Of a stretch of 60,382 bases of DNA, positions 43,916 to 53,015 are shown one piece after another. The notes beneath the pieces are model-generated. The model saw only the letters and a program-made list of their open reading frames with translations, did no database searches and was not told the origin of the DNA. Location of the stretch: NCBI GenBank assembly GCA_022827625.1, contig JAJEIE010000007.1, positions 1 to 60,382 of the forward strand. Reading direction: 5' to 3'. This DNA comes from Candidatus Poribacteria bacterium (GTDB lineage Bacteria; Poribacteria; WGA-4E; WGA-3G). The translations under genes and the position numbers were made by a program. Positions within the stretch are counted from its first letter, which is position 1. Each line of letters starts with the position of its first letter.

Positions 43916-46900
43916 TCACGGGATTCTGATGACGACGATTGTCATATCGTCATACTGCTCCGCCTCACCTACAAAATTGCGGACATCAACGACAAGGTGT
44001 TCAACAACTTCTGCTGCACTACATCCCTCAGGAATTCGCGAAACGGATTCCTTTAAACGATCCGTCCCATACATCTCTTCGGCTTGGTTAAGTGCCTCAA
44101 TCAGACCATCGGTATGAAAGATGAGAATATCGCCCTCCCTTAAATCGAAAGTCGCCGATTCATATTCCACCGTTCTCATACTACCGAGTGGGAGATCGCT
44201 GTTTTCAATCTCAATTATGTCGGTCCCGCGCTTAAGAACAGGGTAGGGTTGCCCACCGTTAGCGTAGTCGATCTGTCTTGTCGTTTCATCGAGAATCGCG
44301 AGGTTGAGTGCGATGAAACTTGGACCGTACATGCGTGGTGCTAACCCTGAATTAAGGTCGCTGAGAATGACATCCGCCTCGGATTTGAAACGTGAGACTT
44401 CGTATAACATCCCATTCGTCAGCACTGCGTTCATCGCGCCTCGGAGTCCTTTCCCGGCAGCATCCGCGACCGCTATTGCAGTCTGACCGTTTGCGACGGT
44501 TACGTAATCGTAAAAATCTCCACCGACCTGCGTGGCGGGGACCGACATCCCGGCGACATCAAATCCTTTCGTGTCGGGTGCTTCTGTAGGCAGGAGTCCC
44601 ATTTGGATATTTTGCGCTTCACTCAATTCAGCGCGAATCCGGCGCATTTCCGATTCTTCTCGTTGACGCACTTCATTTCGTAGCTGCGTCGTGTGCCGTC
44701 GGTTGACAATTAAGCGACCTAATAAGGAGAAAACGACGATCAGGAACAGGAGCGTTGGTAAGTAGGTACGCCATCGCGTCCAAAGCGGCGGTTGGATATT
44801 AAAATCCGCAACTGCGGGTCGATGGGTGTAGGACCAGTTTTCACGGAAAGCCTTAACAAGGAAGCTGTAGCTCCCGGCTTTCAGACCGGTATAGCGAATC
44901 CGCAGAATACCGTTTCGGTTTTGAAGTGCCACTTTAACGCCACTGCTGTTCATGAGCTGTGTGTCGGTTGATTCGGATGTGGTGAGGTTAATCCACTCGT
45001 TAGATGAAACGCTTGGATTGGTTGTTAAAAGAGAGAACTGCTTTGCTGAAACGTTAGTCCACTTCGGAGTATCTAATCCGAGTAATCTAAATTGATATGA
45101 CAGACCTTCTCGGAGTGGACTAATGCCCTGCACATCAAAGATAACATTTCTGGTGCCACGGGCAGGTAGCGAGAGGTTAGATGAAAGTTGCGTGTAGGTT
45201 TTGTCAGCCGCTAAAGCAGTGAGCCGGCAGAAAGGGGTGCCGCCGCGCGTCGGTGTATATTGTGTAGCACCGCCTTCAGTGGCAAACCAGATTTCTTGAT
45301 CCCTGAACTCATACAGTTTCCAGATGTTATTATGTGCGAGTCCATCTTTTGTCGTGAGCGTGTAGAAGGTTTCGCCATCGTATCGAACAGTGCCGCCCCC
45401 CCTTGTTGCGAACCAGATATTACCGCTGCTGTCCTCCATCACATCACGCACATTGTCCACGAGGAATCCATCTTTTGTTGTGTATGTTGTCAGGACGTTC
45501 CCATCGTAGCGGACCGCCCCACGAGATGTTGCTAACCAGAGGATTCTATCCTTGGAGATCAGTGAGGCGTTTACGGGTGCGAGTTCAATGTTCTGAGTTG
45601 TGGTTAACTGCGTGCCTAAATACGTCCGGAGCGCGTTTGAAAAGAGAAAAGTTATTTCGTTATTTTGTTGTGTTGGGTCTTTCCAGACTGCAAGTGGTGC
45701 TGAACTGGACGCGCCATCAAGGAAAAGCGGAGGACCGAGTTCAGTTTCACTCCAGAGTATCAATTTTCCTGTTACGGCGTTGAAGAACCATTTGCCACCG
45801 AGCGCAGATTTTAACAGGGCTGTCGCTTTAAGTGGCAGGATTTCTGGCTCTATACCACCGACTGTAGACGTTAAGCGGTCAATATTTTTCGGATAGCGTA
45901 AAACCCTCCCGTTCTCAAAATGCACCCATAGCCTGTTATTTGAATCTCTATACAGGGCAGTAATAGCCGCTTCACCGTGATCTATCTCCGAAGTCGTGCC
46001 GAACATGATTCTCTGAAAACCGCCCTTTGTGAATCGTAATAAGCCAGACGTATCCGCTTTAAAAAGGTTTCCACCGAAAGCTATCCATTGGTGTTCACCT
46101 TCACTCACAAGGACTTCAGGATCACTGGTTGCGCCTTCGCCGCCAGGACCGATTCTGGTCTGAATGGAGATAGAAACTTGGTCAAATTTTCCATTGGCGT
46201 ACCGAAAAAACGTATATTGTCTGGATCGCCCACGCGCCCTTGGATCTACGAAGTTGACAAACCAGATGTGTCCGCTAACTTCAAACATTTTTACGATTTC
46301 AGTCCGAGAACCCGATCCAGTTTGCCGCCTATCTGTAGCATTGGCTTGGGCAGCAGATGACGTGTCTTGTGTCAAGCCTAATCGCAATGAATTGATGGTG
46401 ATGTCTTCCGTGTCGGCATTGGGGTTGTAGCGGGCGACGCCCCCGGGAATACTGAACCAGAGGTAGCCCCGGCTATCTTCATATATCACCCGCACTCGGT
46501 TGGTGCCGATACCGGTGCGTGTACTAATGACGGGTCTCGGATCGAACGCTGTCACACCGTTATCGTGTCCAAACCACAACTTACCGTCGATGGCTTCAAA
46601 AATTGTGTGGATGTTATCGTTTTCCAGACTACTACTGAGGGTATAGGAAATGGGTTGAAGGTCTTGGTTATATCTCTGTGGTCCGCGTTCGCTAGCGAAC
46701 CATAGATGACCCATAGCATCTTCAACCTCAAGAGACCCGGATAGGTTCGCACGGGTATGCAGCCGTGCGCCCTCCCACCATCTTGTGGTGTATTCGTCAC
46801 CAAACCAAATTCGTCCTTTCTTGTCACTTCGGATTTTTGTGAGTCTTCGGGCTGCTGATAGTTCCGAGGGGGTGGCTCCCTTGGAGCCTCTGTATGCCCA

Positions 46901-47800
46901 GGGCAAGGGTAGAATCTGCTCAAAATTCTTTCCATCAAATCGTAGAAGAAGGTTATAGCCGCCGAACCAAAGATTTCCATCTGCATCTTCGGCTATTGCC
47001 TCGATTGCACCCACAGCGCGAAGATTTGAGGTATCGTAACGGACGAACTCATCACTCACTGACATACCACTTGTGTCATCACTTAGAGGTTCACGGACCA
47101 AAGGCACTTCTCGAAAACTCAGAATCACACCTGTTTGTTCTTTTTGTCCTTCACTACCACCCAACCAGAGTGTCCCGTCTTTACTTTCAAAGATCACGTT
47201 GATTGTCAAATCTGTTGAACGCAGCAAATCTTCGCCTACAATTTCGTTTGGCTGTGCCTGCGGTGGACGTTCGGCATCTGTGACGTATTTCGTTAATCGC
47301 TGATTTTCACCGACCCACACGTCACCGAGTTGATCGACAATCAATGAATTCCCCTTGCCAATCAGACTGATTGAAGTGCCATCAAATCGACTCACCCGTC
47401 CTTCCCTTTCTGATGGCACCCGCGTGAGGAACCAGATATGTCCCCACTTGTCCTCAGCGATTTGTTGTGTCCGTCCAAGCAACGCACCCGATTTCACTTT
47501 AGCGGAAAGTGCTTCATCCAAGGTGTTCAGAGAGCCAGCATAGGGTTCAAAAGTGTTGCCATCGAATCGACTGACGCCATTTTGGTCGGAACCGAACCAG
47601 AGCATACCACGACTGTCTTGGAAAATGACAGGGACAACAGGTCCCACCAACCCATCGGCAACGGTATAGGTTTGCATCTGCTCAGCCTGTGTATCGGCAC
47701 AGATAAAAACAACAAGGACTGTGCTAAGGATGAAGATGACACTTTTTGCTGGTGTCCGCAAGTTTCTGGAACTTGCGGAATGCGGGTGAGCGTATATCAT
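43916..47800 (-). CDS. Two-component-propeller sensor with SpoIIE-type PP2C phosphatase output
   Basis: 1,294 residues. The signal region is about 17-40 (SVIFILSTVLVVFICADTQA). A long array of propeller repeats follows (about 45-840; IFQDSRGMLWFGSDQNGVSR, VMEDSSGNIWFATRGGGTVR), then a Y_Y_Y-type immunoglobulin domain (SYQFRLLGLD, GSYSFLVKAF), one membrane segment (about 1020-1040) and a cytoplasmic SpoIIE/PP2C domain with the family Asp motifs VGGDFYDY, AVADAAGKGLRGAM, HTDGLIEA and QYDDMTIVV. It should sense an extracytoplasmic ligand (often glycan-related in this class) and dephosphorylate an anti-sigma-antagonist-like partner. No such partner is in the window. The start is uncertain: a TTG ~13 codons in also gives a good signal peptide, and a perfect hairpin lies between the two. 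Confidence 0.9.
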   Translation of the reverse strand: MIYAHPHSASSRNLRTPAKSVIFILSTVLVVFICADTQAEQMQTYTVADGLVGPVVPVIFQDSRGMLWFGSDQNGVSRFDGNTFEPYAGSLNTLDEALSAKVKSGALLGRTQQIAEDKWGHIWFLTRVPSEREGRVSRFDGTSISLIGKGNSLIVDQLGDVWVGENQRLTKYVTDAERPPQAQPNEIVGEDLLRSTDLTINVIFESKDGTLWLGGSEGQKEQTGVILSFREVPLVREPLSDDTSGMSVSDEFVRYDTSNLRAVGAIEAIAEDADGNLWFGGYNLLLRFDGKNFEQILPLPWAYRGSKGATPSELSAARRLTKIRSDKKGRIWFGDEYTTRWWEGARLHTRANLSGSLEVEDAMGHLWFASERGPQRYNQDLQPISYTLSSSLENDNIHTIFEAIDGKLWFGHDNGVTAFDPRPVISTRTGIGTNRVRVIYEDSRGYLWFSIPGGVARYNPNADTEDITINSLRLGLTQDTSSAAQANATDRRQTGSGSRTEIVKMFEVSGHIWFVNFVDPRARGRSRQYTFFRYANGKFDQVSISIQTRIGPGGEGATSDPEVLVSEGEHQWIAFGGNLFKADTSGLLRFTKGGFQRIMFGTTSEIDHGEAAITALYRDSNNRLWVHFENGRVLRYPKNIDRLTSTVGGIEPEILPLKATALLKSALGGKWFFNAVTGKLILWSETELGPPLFLDGASSSAPLAVWKDPTQQNNEITFLFSNALRTYLGTQLTTTQNIELAPVNASLISKDRILWLATSRGAVRYDGNVLTTYTTKDGFLVDNVRDVMEDSSGNIWFATRGGGTVRYDGETFYTLTTKDGLAHNNIWKLYEFRDQEIWFATEGGATQYTPTRGGTPFCRLTALAADKTYTQLSSNLSLPARGTRNVIFDVQGISPLREGLSYQFRLLGLDTPKWTNVSAKQFSLLTTNPSVSSNEWINLTTSESTDTQLMNSSGVKVALQNRNGILRIRYTGLKAGSYSFLVKAFRENWSYTHRPAVADFNIQPPLWTRWRTYLPTLLFLIVVFSLLGRLIVNRRHTTQLRNEVRQREESEMRRIRAELSEAQNIQMGLLPTEAPDTKGFDVAGMSVPATQVGGDFYDYVTVANGQTAIAVADAAGKGLRGAMNAVLTNGMLYEVSRFKSEADVILSDLNSGLAPRMYGPSFIALNLAILDETTRQIDYANGGQPYPVLKRGTDIIEIENSDLPLGSMRTVEYESATFDLREGDILIFHTDGLIEALNQAEEMYGTDRLKESVSRIPEGCSAAEVVEHLVVDVRNFVGEAEQYDDMTIVVIRIP
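47755..47779. repeat. Perfect 10-base-stem hairpin at the 5' end of the sensor gene
   Basis: TCCGCAAGTT-TCTGG-AACTTGCGGA. It lies 21-45 bases inside the sensor ORF if translation starts at 47800, or just before the alternative TTG start. Confidence 0.75.
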
Positions 47801-47876
47801 GAGTTTGTTATCAACGCAGTCTTAACAAACCCAAGTCTTTAGGAAACCTGGGTAGTTGACAGACCGTGTCTAATGA

Positions 47877-49052
47877 TTAGTGCGCGAAATCGCGAATCCG
47901 CGAAATCGCTTCTTTGATGACTGCGTCTGGATACGTAAGAGAGAGTCGGCAATAGCCCTCGCTCCACTGACCATATCCAAGACCGGGTGTTACCACAACC
48001 CCGACTTCTTCAAGGAGTGCCGTCGCGAAGGCACGGCTTGAACCGTTGAAACGCGGTGGTACGGGTGCCCAAATATACATCGTCGCCTTCGGTTTTTCGA
48101 TGTCCCATCCGCTCTCTGTAAGCGCGTCCACCACCATGTCGCGACGTTTCTGATAAACAGCGTTCACTGCAGGTGTGATTTCGTCTGCTATTGAGAGTGC
48201 TTTCGCACCGGCAAATTGAAGGGCGCGGAGTGAACCGTTATCTATGTTATCTTTAACGGTTTTAACAGCACTGACAGCGATTGGGTTACCGACAACAAAT
48301 CCCAATCGCCATCCTGTCATGTTAAATGCTTTGCTCAACGAAAAGAATTCAACGGCTACTTCAGCGGCACCGTCTACTTGCAAGATGCTTGGTGACCGGT
48401 AACCGTCGTAGGTATTTTCACTATAGGCGTTGTCGTGTGCGATGAGAATGTTATTTTGCCGTCCGAATTCCACGGCACGCTCGAAGAAATCGAGATCGGC
48501 GGTTGCTGTCGTTGGATTGTTTGGATAATTGATCCAGAGGACTTTGGCAAGACGTTTTATTTCATCAGGAATAGCTTCAAAGTCGACATAGAAATCGTTT
48601 TCTCGCAGAAGCGGGGCATAGTAAGTCGTCGCACTCGCAAAGACGTGTCCGATGTTATAGGTGGGATAACCAGGACTTGCAGCGATGCCAATGTCCCCCG
48701 GATTCAGTATTCCTAATGCCAGTTTAACAATAGCATCTTTGCTTCCGAGCGTTATCGCAACCTGATCATCGGATAATGGGACACCGTATCGGTGTTGGTA
48801 AAAATCGCGAACTGCCTCTGGAAAATCGCCGACAGGGTTGTCGCACCCATAACGGTGACGATCGGGGTCTTTCGGATTTTGGATTGCGTGTACAAGACTT
48901 TCGATGACTGGATCGGGAGTCGGGATATCCGGATCACCGATACCGAGGCTGATGACATCAACACCTCGTGCTTGTGCTGCCTGTATTTTTTGGCGTATAT
49001 CTACGAAGAGATAGGGTGGAAGTTTCTGTAACCTTTCTGCGGTTATAATCAT
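47877..49052 (-). CDS. dapL: LL-diaminopimelate aminotransferase
   Basis: 391 residues, full length for DapL. Fold-type I aminotransferase motifs: DVISLGIGDPDIPTPDPVIE, HRYGCDNPVGDFPEAV, GSKDAIVKLALGILNPGD, SPGYPTYNIG, WINYPNNPTTATA, HDNAYSEN, and the PLP lysine in FSLSKAFNMTGWRLGFVVGN. DapL converts tetrahydrodipicolinate directly to LL-diaminopimelate with glutamate as amino donor, bypassing the succinylase steps; it is found in Chlamydiae, Planctomycetes, cyanobacteria and others. Two dapB copies lie 3-5 kb away on the same strand, giving two successive lysine/peptidoglycan steps in one neighbourhood. Confidence 0.93.
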   Translation of the reverse strand: MIITAERLQKLPPYLFVDIRQKIQAAQARGVDVISLGIGDPDIPTPDPVIESLVHAIQNPKDPDRHRYGCDNPVGDFPEAVRDFYQHRYGVPLSDDQVAITLGSKDAIVKLALGILNPGDIGIAASPGYPTYNIGHVFASATTYYAPLLRENDFYVDFEAIPDEIKRLAKVLWINYPNNPTTATADLDFFERAVEFGRQNNILIAHDNAYSENTYDGYRSPSILQVDGAAEVAVEFFSLSKAFNMTGWRLGFVVGNPIAVSAVKTVKDNIDNGSLRALQFAGAKALSIADEITPAVNAVYQKRRDMVVDALTESGWDIEKPKATMYIWAPVPPRFNGSSRAFATALLEEVGVVVTPGLGYGQWSEGYCRLSLTYPDAVIKEAISRIRDFAH

Positions 49053-49082
49053 GTTTTTAATTCTGACCTCATAGTTAAAAAA

Positions 49083-49826
49083 TTATTTGAGTTGAAGGAT
49101 TGATTGTTGGGTTTCGCTGAGGCTTTCCATAACGTTTGGACTAAAGTGTAAACCTTGGCCACCCCAGTCTGGCATATAACCAATACTGTAACAATAATAG
49201 AGCGTCCGGCGCGGTTTACCAGAGACGTTGATAACAGAGCCGTGAGTGAGTGCTTCTGTAAAAATAATAGCATCACCTGCCGCTGCGGGGATCGGGGTCA
49301 AGACCGGGTTTTCATCTGGATGACTGCCCCAGGGCTTACGGAAATTGCTCTTGTGTGCCCCCGGTATAACAGCGAAGCATCCGTCCTCCACATCACAATC
49401 CAGCATCGGAAAGACTGCCTTTGTTAGCGTGGACACCATCTCCCCATTTCGGCAGTGGTACTGGCATTTTGGAATAATCGGTGTACCGTGCATGTGCAGT
49501 CCAGTATAACCGCCGCCCCATCGGTAGATCGTATAGGTGTGATTGAGCCGATAGGGACCGCCCGTTACGCCTTGGACGACATCCAGGACCTCTGGAATGT
49601 CGATGAGCGTATTGAAGGTGCTGTCCGCTTCCAAAATATTGGAGATATAGAGTTCCTGCTCAGTTCGCTGCGTTCCGAGACACAGCGGTGGCGGATACTC
49701 CTCAGGTGGCATCTGCTCGTATTGGTCTAAGACCTCGTTGCAGGCATCAATGACTGTCTGTGGAACAACACCCTTTAAAACAATGAAACCCTGCAAATCA
49801 AATAGATATTTTTGTTCATCTGTCAT
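49083..49826 (-). CDS. PhyH-family protein with atypical metal-site motif
   Basis: 247 residues; ATG after CGAGGAAAAC. Family features: LQGFIVLKGVVPQTVIDACN at the start, FAVIPGAHKSNFRKPWGSH (PGSHK loop), and a C-terminal His and Arg in ALTHGSVINVSGKPRRTLYY. Where typical PhyH enzymes have H-x-D, this protein has GLHMHGTP, with no Asp two residues after a His. Iron binding may use another residue or be lost. Many such GLHxHG proteins are labelled phytanoyl-CoA dioxygenase by similarity, as I recall. It lies 30 bases upstream of dapL. Confidence 0.82.
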   Translation of the reverse strand: MTDEQKYLFDLQGFIVLKGVVPQTVIDACNEVLDQYEQMPPEEYPPPLCLGTQRTEQELYISNILEADSTFNTLIDIPEVLDVVQGVTGGPYRLNHTYTIYRWGGGYTGLHMHGTPIIPKCQYHCRNGEMVSTLTKAVFPMLDCDVEDGCFAVIPGAHKSNFRKPWGSHPDENPVLTPIPAAAGDAIIFTEALTHGSVINVSGKPRRTLYYCYSIGYMPDWGGQGLHFSPNVMESLSETQQSILQLK

Positions 49827-49898
49827 GTGTTTTCCTCGAATGTTTATGGTAACAGTTTGTGCTCCGAAGAAGCACAGACTAACAGTCTATGCTACAAG

Positions 49899-51956
49899 TT
49901 AGGGAACCGCTTCGTATCTAAGAATTGTCCCGTTTTGGCCGACTACCCATCCACTGTTTGAACTACTGACATAGATAGCCTTCAAGTCTGTGCGTGTATC
50001 CGTACGTTGGGGTCTCCAATTCTGTCCACCGTCTTTTGTGTGTAGGACGAGTCCCTCTTTTCCGACAATCCAACCTTCAGTTTCGGAAGCAAAAAATACG
50101 TCGTCAAGGAAATTCGCAGTATGGCTCTCTTGGCGTTGCCATGTTTTTCCACCGTTATCCGTATGAAGAATTAAGCCATCCATACCCAAACTGCGCAGAT
50201 CCAATCCGACCACCCATCCTTTGTCTGCTGTGACGAAGGTAACGGCATCTAAGAAAAAGGATGGGTGACTTCTGCTGATAGAGGCGAGATGCCAATGGTC
50301 CCCGCCGTCGAGCGTAGAGAGCATTGTGCCGCTCATCCCGACTGCCCAGCCCCGTTGTTTTGAGGTAAAATGAACGTCAAAAAGGTTCCAGGTCGTTCCA
50401 CTCTCTTGACGTTGCCAGGTCTGTCCGCCATCGTCTGTATGAATAATTTCACCAGTACTCCCGACACACCATCCTGTTTCTTTGTCCACAAAGAAGACGG
50501 CGAGTAATTCTTGTGCTGTCCCAGAGACTTGGCGTTGCCAGACGCTTCCACCGTTTGTGGTGTGCAAGACGACACCGGCTTCCGCGACCGCCCACCCTTT
50601 TTCTGGAGACACAAAATGCGTTGCCCCGAAACATTCAGTCGTACGGCTATCTTGGGCGTCCCATACAGTTCCGCCATCTTCAGTTCGTAGAATCGCACCG
50701 CGATCCCCTACAACGTACCCCTCTTTTGCAGAAACGGCGCAGACATCAACAAGGAGATGGCTCGGACTTGATTGCGATTCCCAAGTTACACCGCCGTTCC
50801 GGGTGTGTAAAATTGTGCCGTTTTCACCGACAGCCCAACCGAGTCGTTTAGAGACAAAGTCAACACCCAAAAGGACGGGATCGGCACTGTTGTGGAAACG
50901 CGGACCACCCCGCTGGTGTTTCCATTTTCCTTTCCCGCCAGATGCCGTGTGAAGAATAACACCTAAGTCTCCGACAATCCAACCGTTTTGGGAGTCCGTA
51001 AAATCGATGTCGTAGAGCGTAAAGGTGTGGAGCGGTTCATTGCCGAGATACTCCGGCTGCCCATAACTGCTTTTATGCCGCTGATTGCTCCCATCCGTAA
51101 CGAATGCCCATGTCTCTCCGCTGTCAGTTGTTACAAAGACGCTCCGCCGATCCCCGACAACCCAGCCGGTTTGTTCATCGATAAAATGGAGGTTGAAGAG
51201 CGCCTGCGCTGTCGTAAATTGCACTTCCCATGACTGCCCGCCATCCGTTGTTCGATAGATGTAACCCGGATTTGCGGCGTTCAGGGTGTGGGCGTCTCCA
51301 GTGCTTGCTTCTGATGTTGGTGTATTGTAGGTGATAATCCATCCGAGATGTGTATCCACAAAGTAGACGCCTTTTAAGGATTTTTTACCAAATACACTTG
51401 TGTCCACCTGCGTAAACGTCTTTCCGCCGTCGGTTGTTTTAAGCAATGTTCCCCAGTCTCCAACAACCCATCCTGTAGTTTCACCGATAAAGATGTCGTG
51501 CAGGTTATTTTCCGTCCCTGTTTCAATATGGGTCCACGTCTCCCCGCCATCGGTCGTATGAATGAGTGTTCCACTTTCACCCGTACACCATCCCTCTAAT
51601 GCAGAGCGAAAATGGACTTTACGCAACGGTTTACCGAAAACGCCGCTGCGCTGCCTATGCCATGTTTGTCCACCGTTGTTTGTGTGGATGATGAGGCTTT
51701 CAGCGTCTTCCGTAAAGTCTTGTCCTGGAATAATATCTACTGCATTGCCGACTGCCCACCCTTGTGTCTCAGAGGCGAAGTGAACATCGTATAGATGTGA
51801 ACTCCAATCCCCTTCCAGAACAGTTTTCCACTCGTACCGAATTTGTCCTTTGGACGCGCTGTTCTCGCAACCGACGATGGATAGAATACCAATGAGCAGC
51901 ACGATAAAATAGCAGTTGGTTATCAGTGGCGGTTGCGTATTGTGTGCGGGCCACAA
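49899..51956 (-). CDS. YCF48/BNR-type propeller lipoprotein
   Basis: 685 residues from a TTG at 51954-51956. Longer starts (ATG at 52020-52022 and above) are in frame but overlap the 3' end of dapB copy 1, and their extra residues are just that duplicated DNA read in another frame. The N-terminus has a lipobox (IVLLIGILSIVGC) and then about 12 repeats of ~45 residues with GWAVGxxGTILHTxDGGxTW and Asp-box features (TDGGETW, TDDGGQTWQRQESGT). These resemble YCF48/HCF136-type photosystem-assembly and sialidase-like propellers. It should be anchored in the outer or inner membrane and bind a protein or glycan; no enzyme signature is seen. Confidence 0.82.
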   Translation of the reverse strand: MWPAHNTQPPLITNCYFIVLLIGILSIVGCENSASKGQIRYEWKTVLEGDWSSHLYDVHFASETQGWAVGNAVDIIPGQDFTEDAESLIIHTNNGGQTWHRQRSGVFGKPLRKVHFRSALEGWCTGESGTLIHTTDGGETWTHIETGTENNLHDIFIGETTGWVVGDWGTLLKTTDGGKTFTQVDTSVFGKKSLKGVYFVDTHLGWIITYNTPTSEASTGDAHTLNAANPGYIYRTTDGGQSWEVQFTTAQALFNLHFIDEQTGWVVGDRRSVFVTTDSGETWAFVTDGSNQRHKSSYGQPEYLGNEPLHTFTLYDIDFTDSQNGWIVGDLGVILHTASGGKGKWKHQRGGPRFHNSADPVLLGVDFVSKRLGWAVGENGTILHTRNGGVTWESQSSPSHLLVDVCAVSAKEGYVVGDRGAILRTEDGGTVWDAQDSRTTECFGATHFVSPEKGWAVAEAGVVLHTTNGGSVWQRQVSGTAQELLAVFFVDKETGWCVGSTGEIIHTDDGGQTWQRQESGTTWNLFDVHFTSKQRGWAVGMSGTMLSTLDGGDHWHLASISRSHPSFFLDAVTFVTADKGWVVGLDLRSLGMDGLILHTDNGGKTWQRQESHTANFLDDVFFASETEGWIVGKEGLVLHTKDGGQNWRPQRTDTRTDLKAIYVSSSNSGWVVGQNGTILRYEAVP

Positions 51957-51999
51957 ACATCTCTTTAACCGAGGACTGATAGCTGAAAACTGATAACCA

Positions 52000-52797
52000 T
52001 CAAAAAAGGACTTTGCTGACATCGTGCAATCCTTTGGGAGCGTTGACGACCCATCTCGCGGCACGAATCGCACCTTTGGCGAATGCTTCCCGATTGTGGG
52101 AACGATGAACGATGTTTAATTGTTCACCCTCGGTTGCGAATAGGACGGTATGATCACCGGCAATATCACCACCACGGACGGTGTGGGTCCCAATTTCTTG
52201 TTGTGTCCGCGCCCCGACGATGCCGTGGCGACCGTAGACCCCTACCTCTGCTAAATCACGCCCTAATGCTGTAGCGACAGTTTCGGCTAAAAGGAGGGCA
52301 GTGCCACTGGGTGCATCTGTTTTGCGATTGTGATGTGTCTCGATTGTCTCAATATTGTAATCATCTCCGAGGGCTTTCGCAATTAATTCCGATGCTTGGA
52401 GCATGACATTGACACCGAGGCTCATATTGGGTGCCATGACGCAGCGAATCTGTGAGGCAAGCGTTTTAACGATAGCCAATTCATTGGTGCTGAAACCTGT
52501 TGTTCCAATAACCACCGCTTTATCAGCGTCGACAGCCTGTTGGAGATACTGTATAGTTGCTTGCGGCTTTGAGAATTCAATGATAACATCTGTGCTGTCA
52601 AGCACATCCTCAAGCTTGCCTGTGACAGGGACCCCAATTTCACCGATACCTGCGACAACGCCAACATCACTTCCGATTTGTGGGTGTCCGGAATATTGAA
52701 TCGCCCCAACAAGTTCCATATCAACCTGTTCGGCAACGCTTTGTGTAATACACCGACCCATGCGACCACAGACACCGGTGATAACGACGCGGATCAT
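52000..52797 (-). CDS. dapB: 4-hydroxy-tetrahydrodipicolinate reductase, copy 1
   Basis: 265 residues from the ATG at 52795-52797 (AAGGTAAAAAC upstream). N-terminal dinucleotide motif VVITGVCGRMGRCI; MAPNMSLGVNVMLQ; the catalytic motif HHNRKTDAPSGTAL with the two His and the Lys; YGRHGIVGARTQQEIG. DapB reduces the dihydrodipicolinate intermediate with NAD(P)H in the lysine and diaminopimelate pathway. It is one of two tandem copies with identical length; most substitutions lie in the N-terminal half. Both keep all motifs. The 3' end overlaps possible longer starts of the propeller lipoprotein. Confidence 0.93.
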   Translation of the reverse strand: MIRVVITGVCGRMGRCITQSVAEQVDMELVGAIQYSGHPQIGSDVGVVAGIGEIGVPVTGKLEDVLDSTDVIIEFSKPQATIQYLQQAVDADKAVVIGTTGFSTNELAIVKTLASQIRCVMAPNMSLGVNVMLQASELIAKALGDDYNIETIETHHNRKTDAPSGTALLLAETVATALGRDLAEVGVYGRHGIVGARTQQEIGTHTVRGGDIAGDHTVLFATEGEQLNIVHRSHNREAFAKGAIRAARWVVNAPKGLHDVSKVLF

Positions 52798-53015
52798 GTT
52801 TTTACCTTGTATAGTAAGCCTCAAAATATGTGGATACTTGTAGCACACGACAAATGCCACACGCGCATTTGACGTTGATTCCTGTCAGTTTGTGTAAAGT
52901 GGGCACGCAAACTAACAGTTTGCGGTACAAAAGAGGGGTCTAAGTGATTCTGAAATCTCCTGTAATTCTGATCCTTGCTCCATACTGAGGACTGATAACT
53001 GAAAACTGATAGCCA

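Noticed and set aside
51957-52073. Upstream extension of the YCF48-like lipoprotein
   Set aside because: It overlaps the 3' end of dapB and the adjacent spacer, and the same peptide arises at the second dapB copy where no such gene follows.
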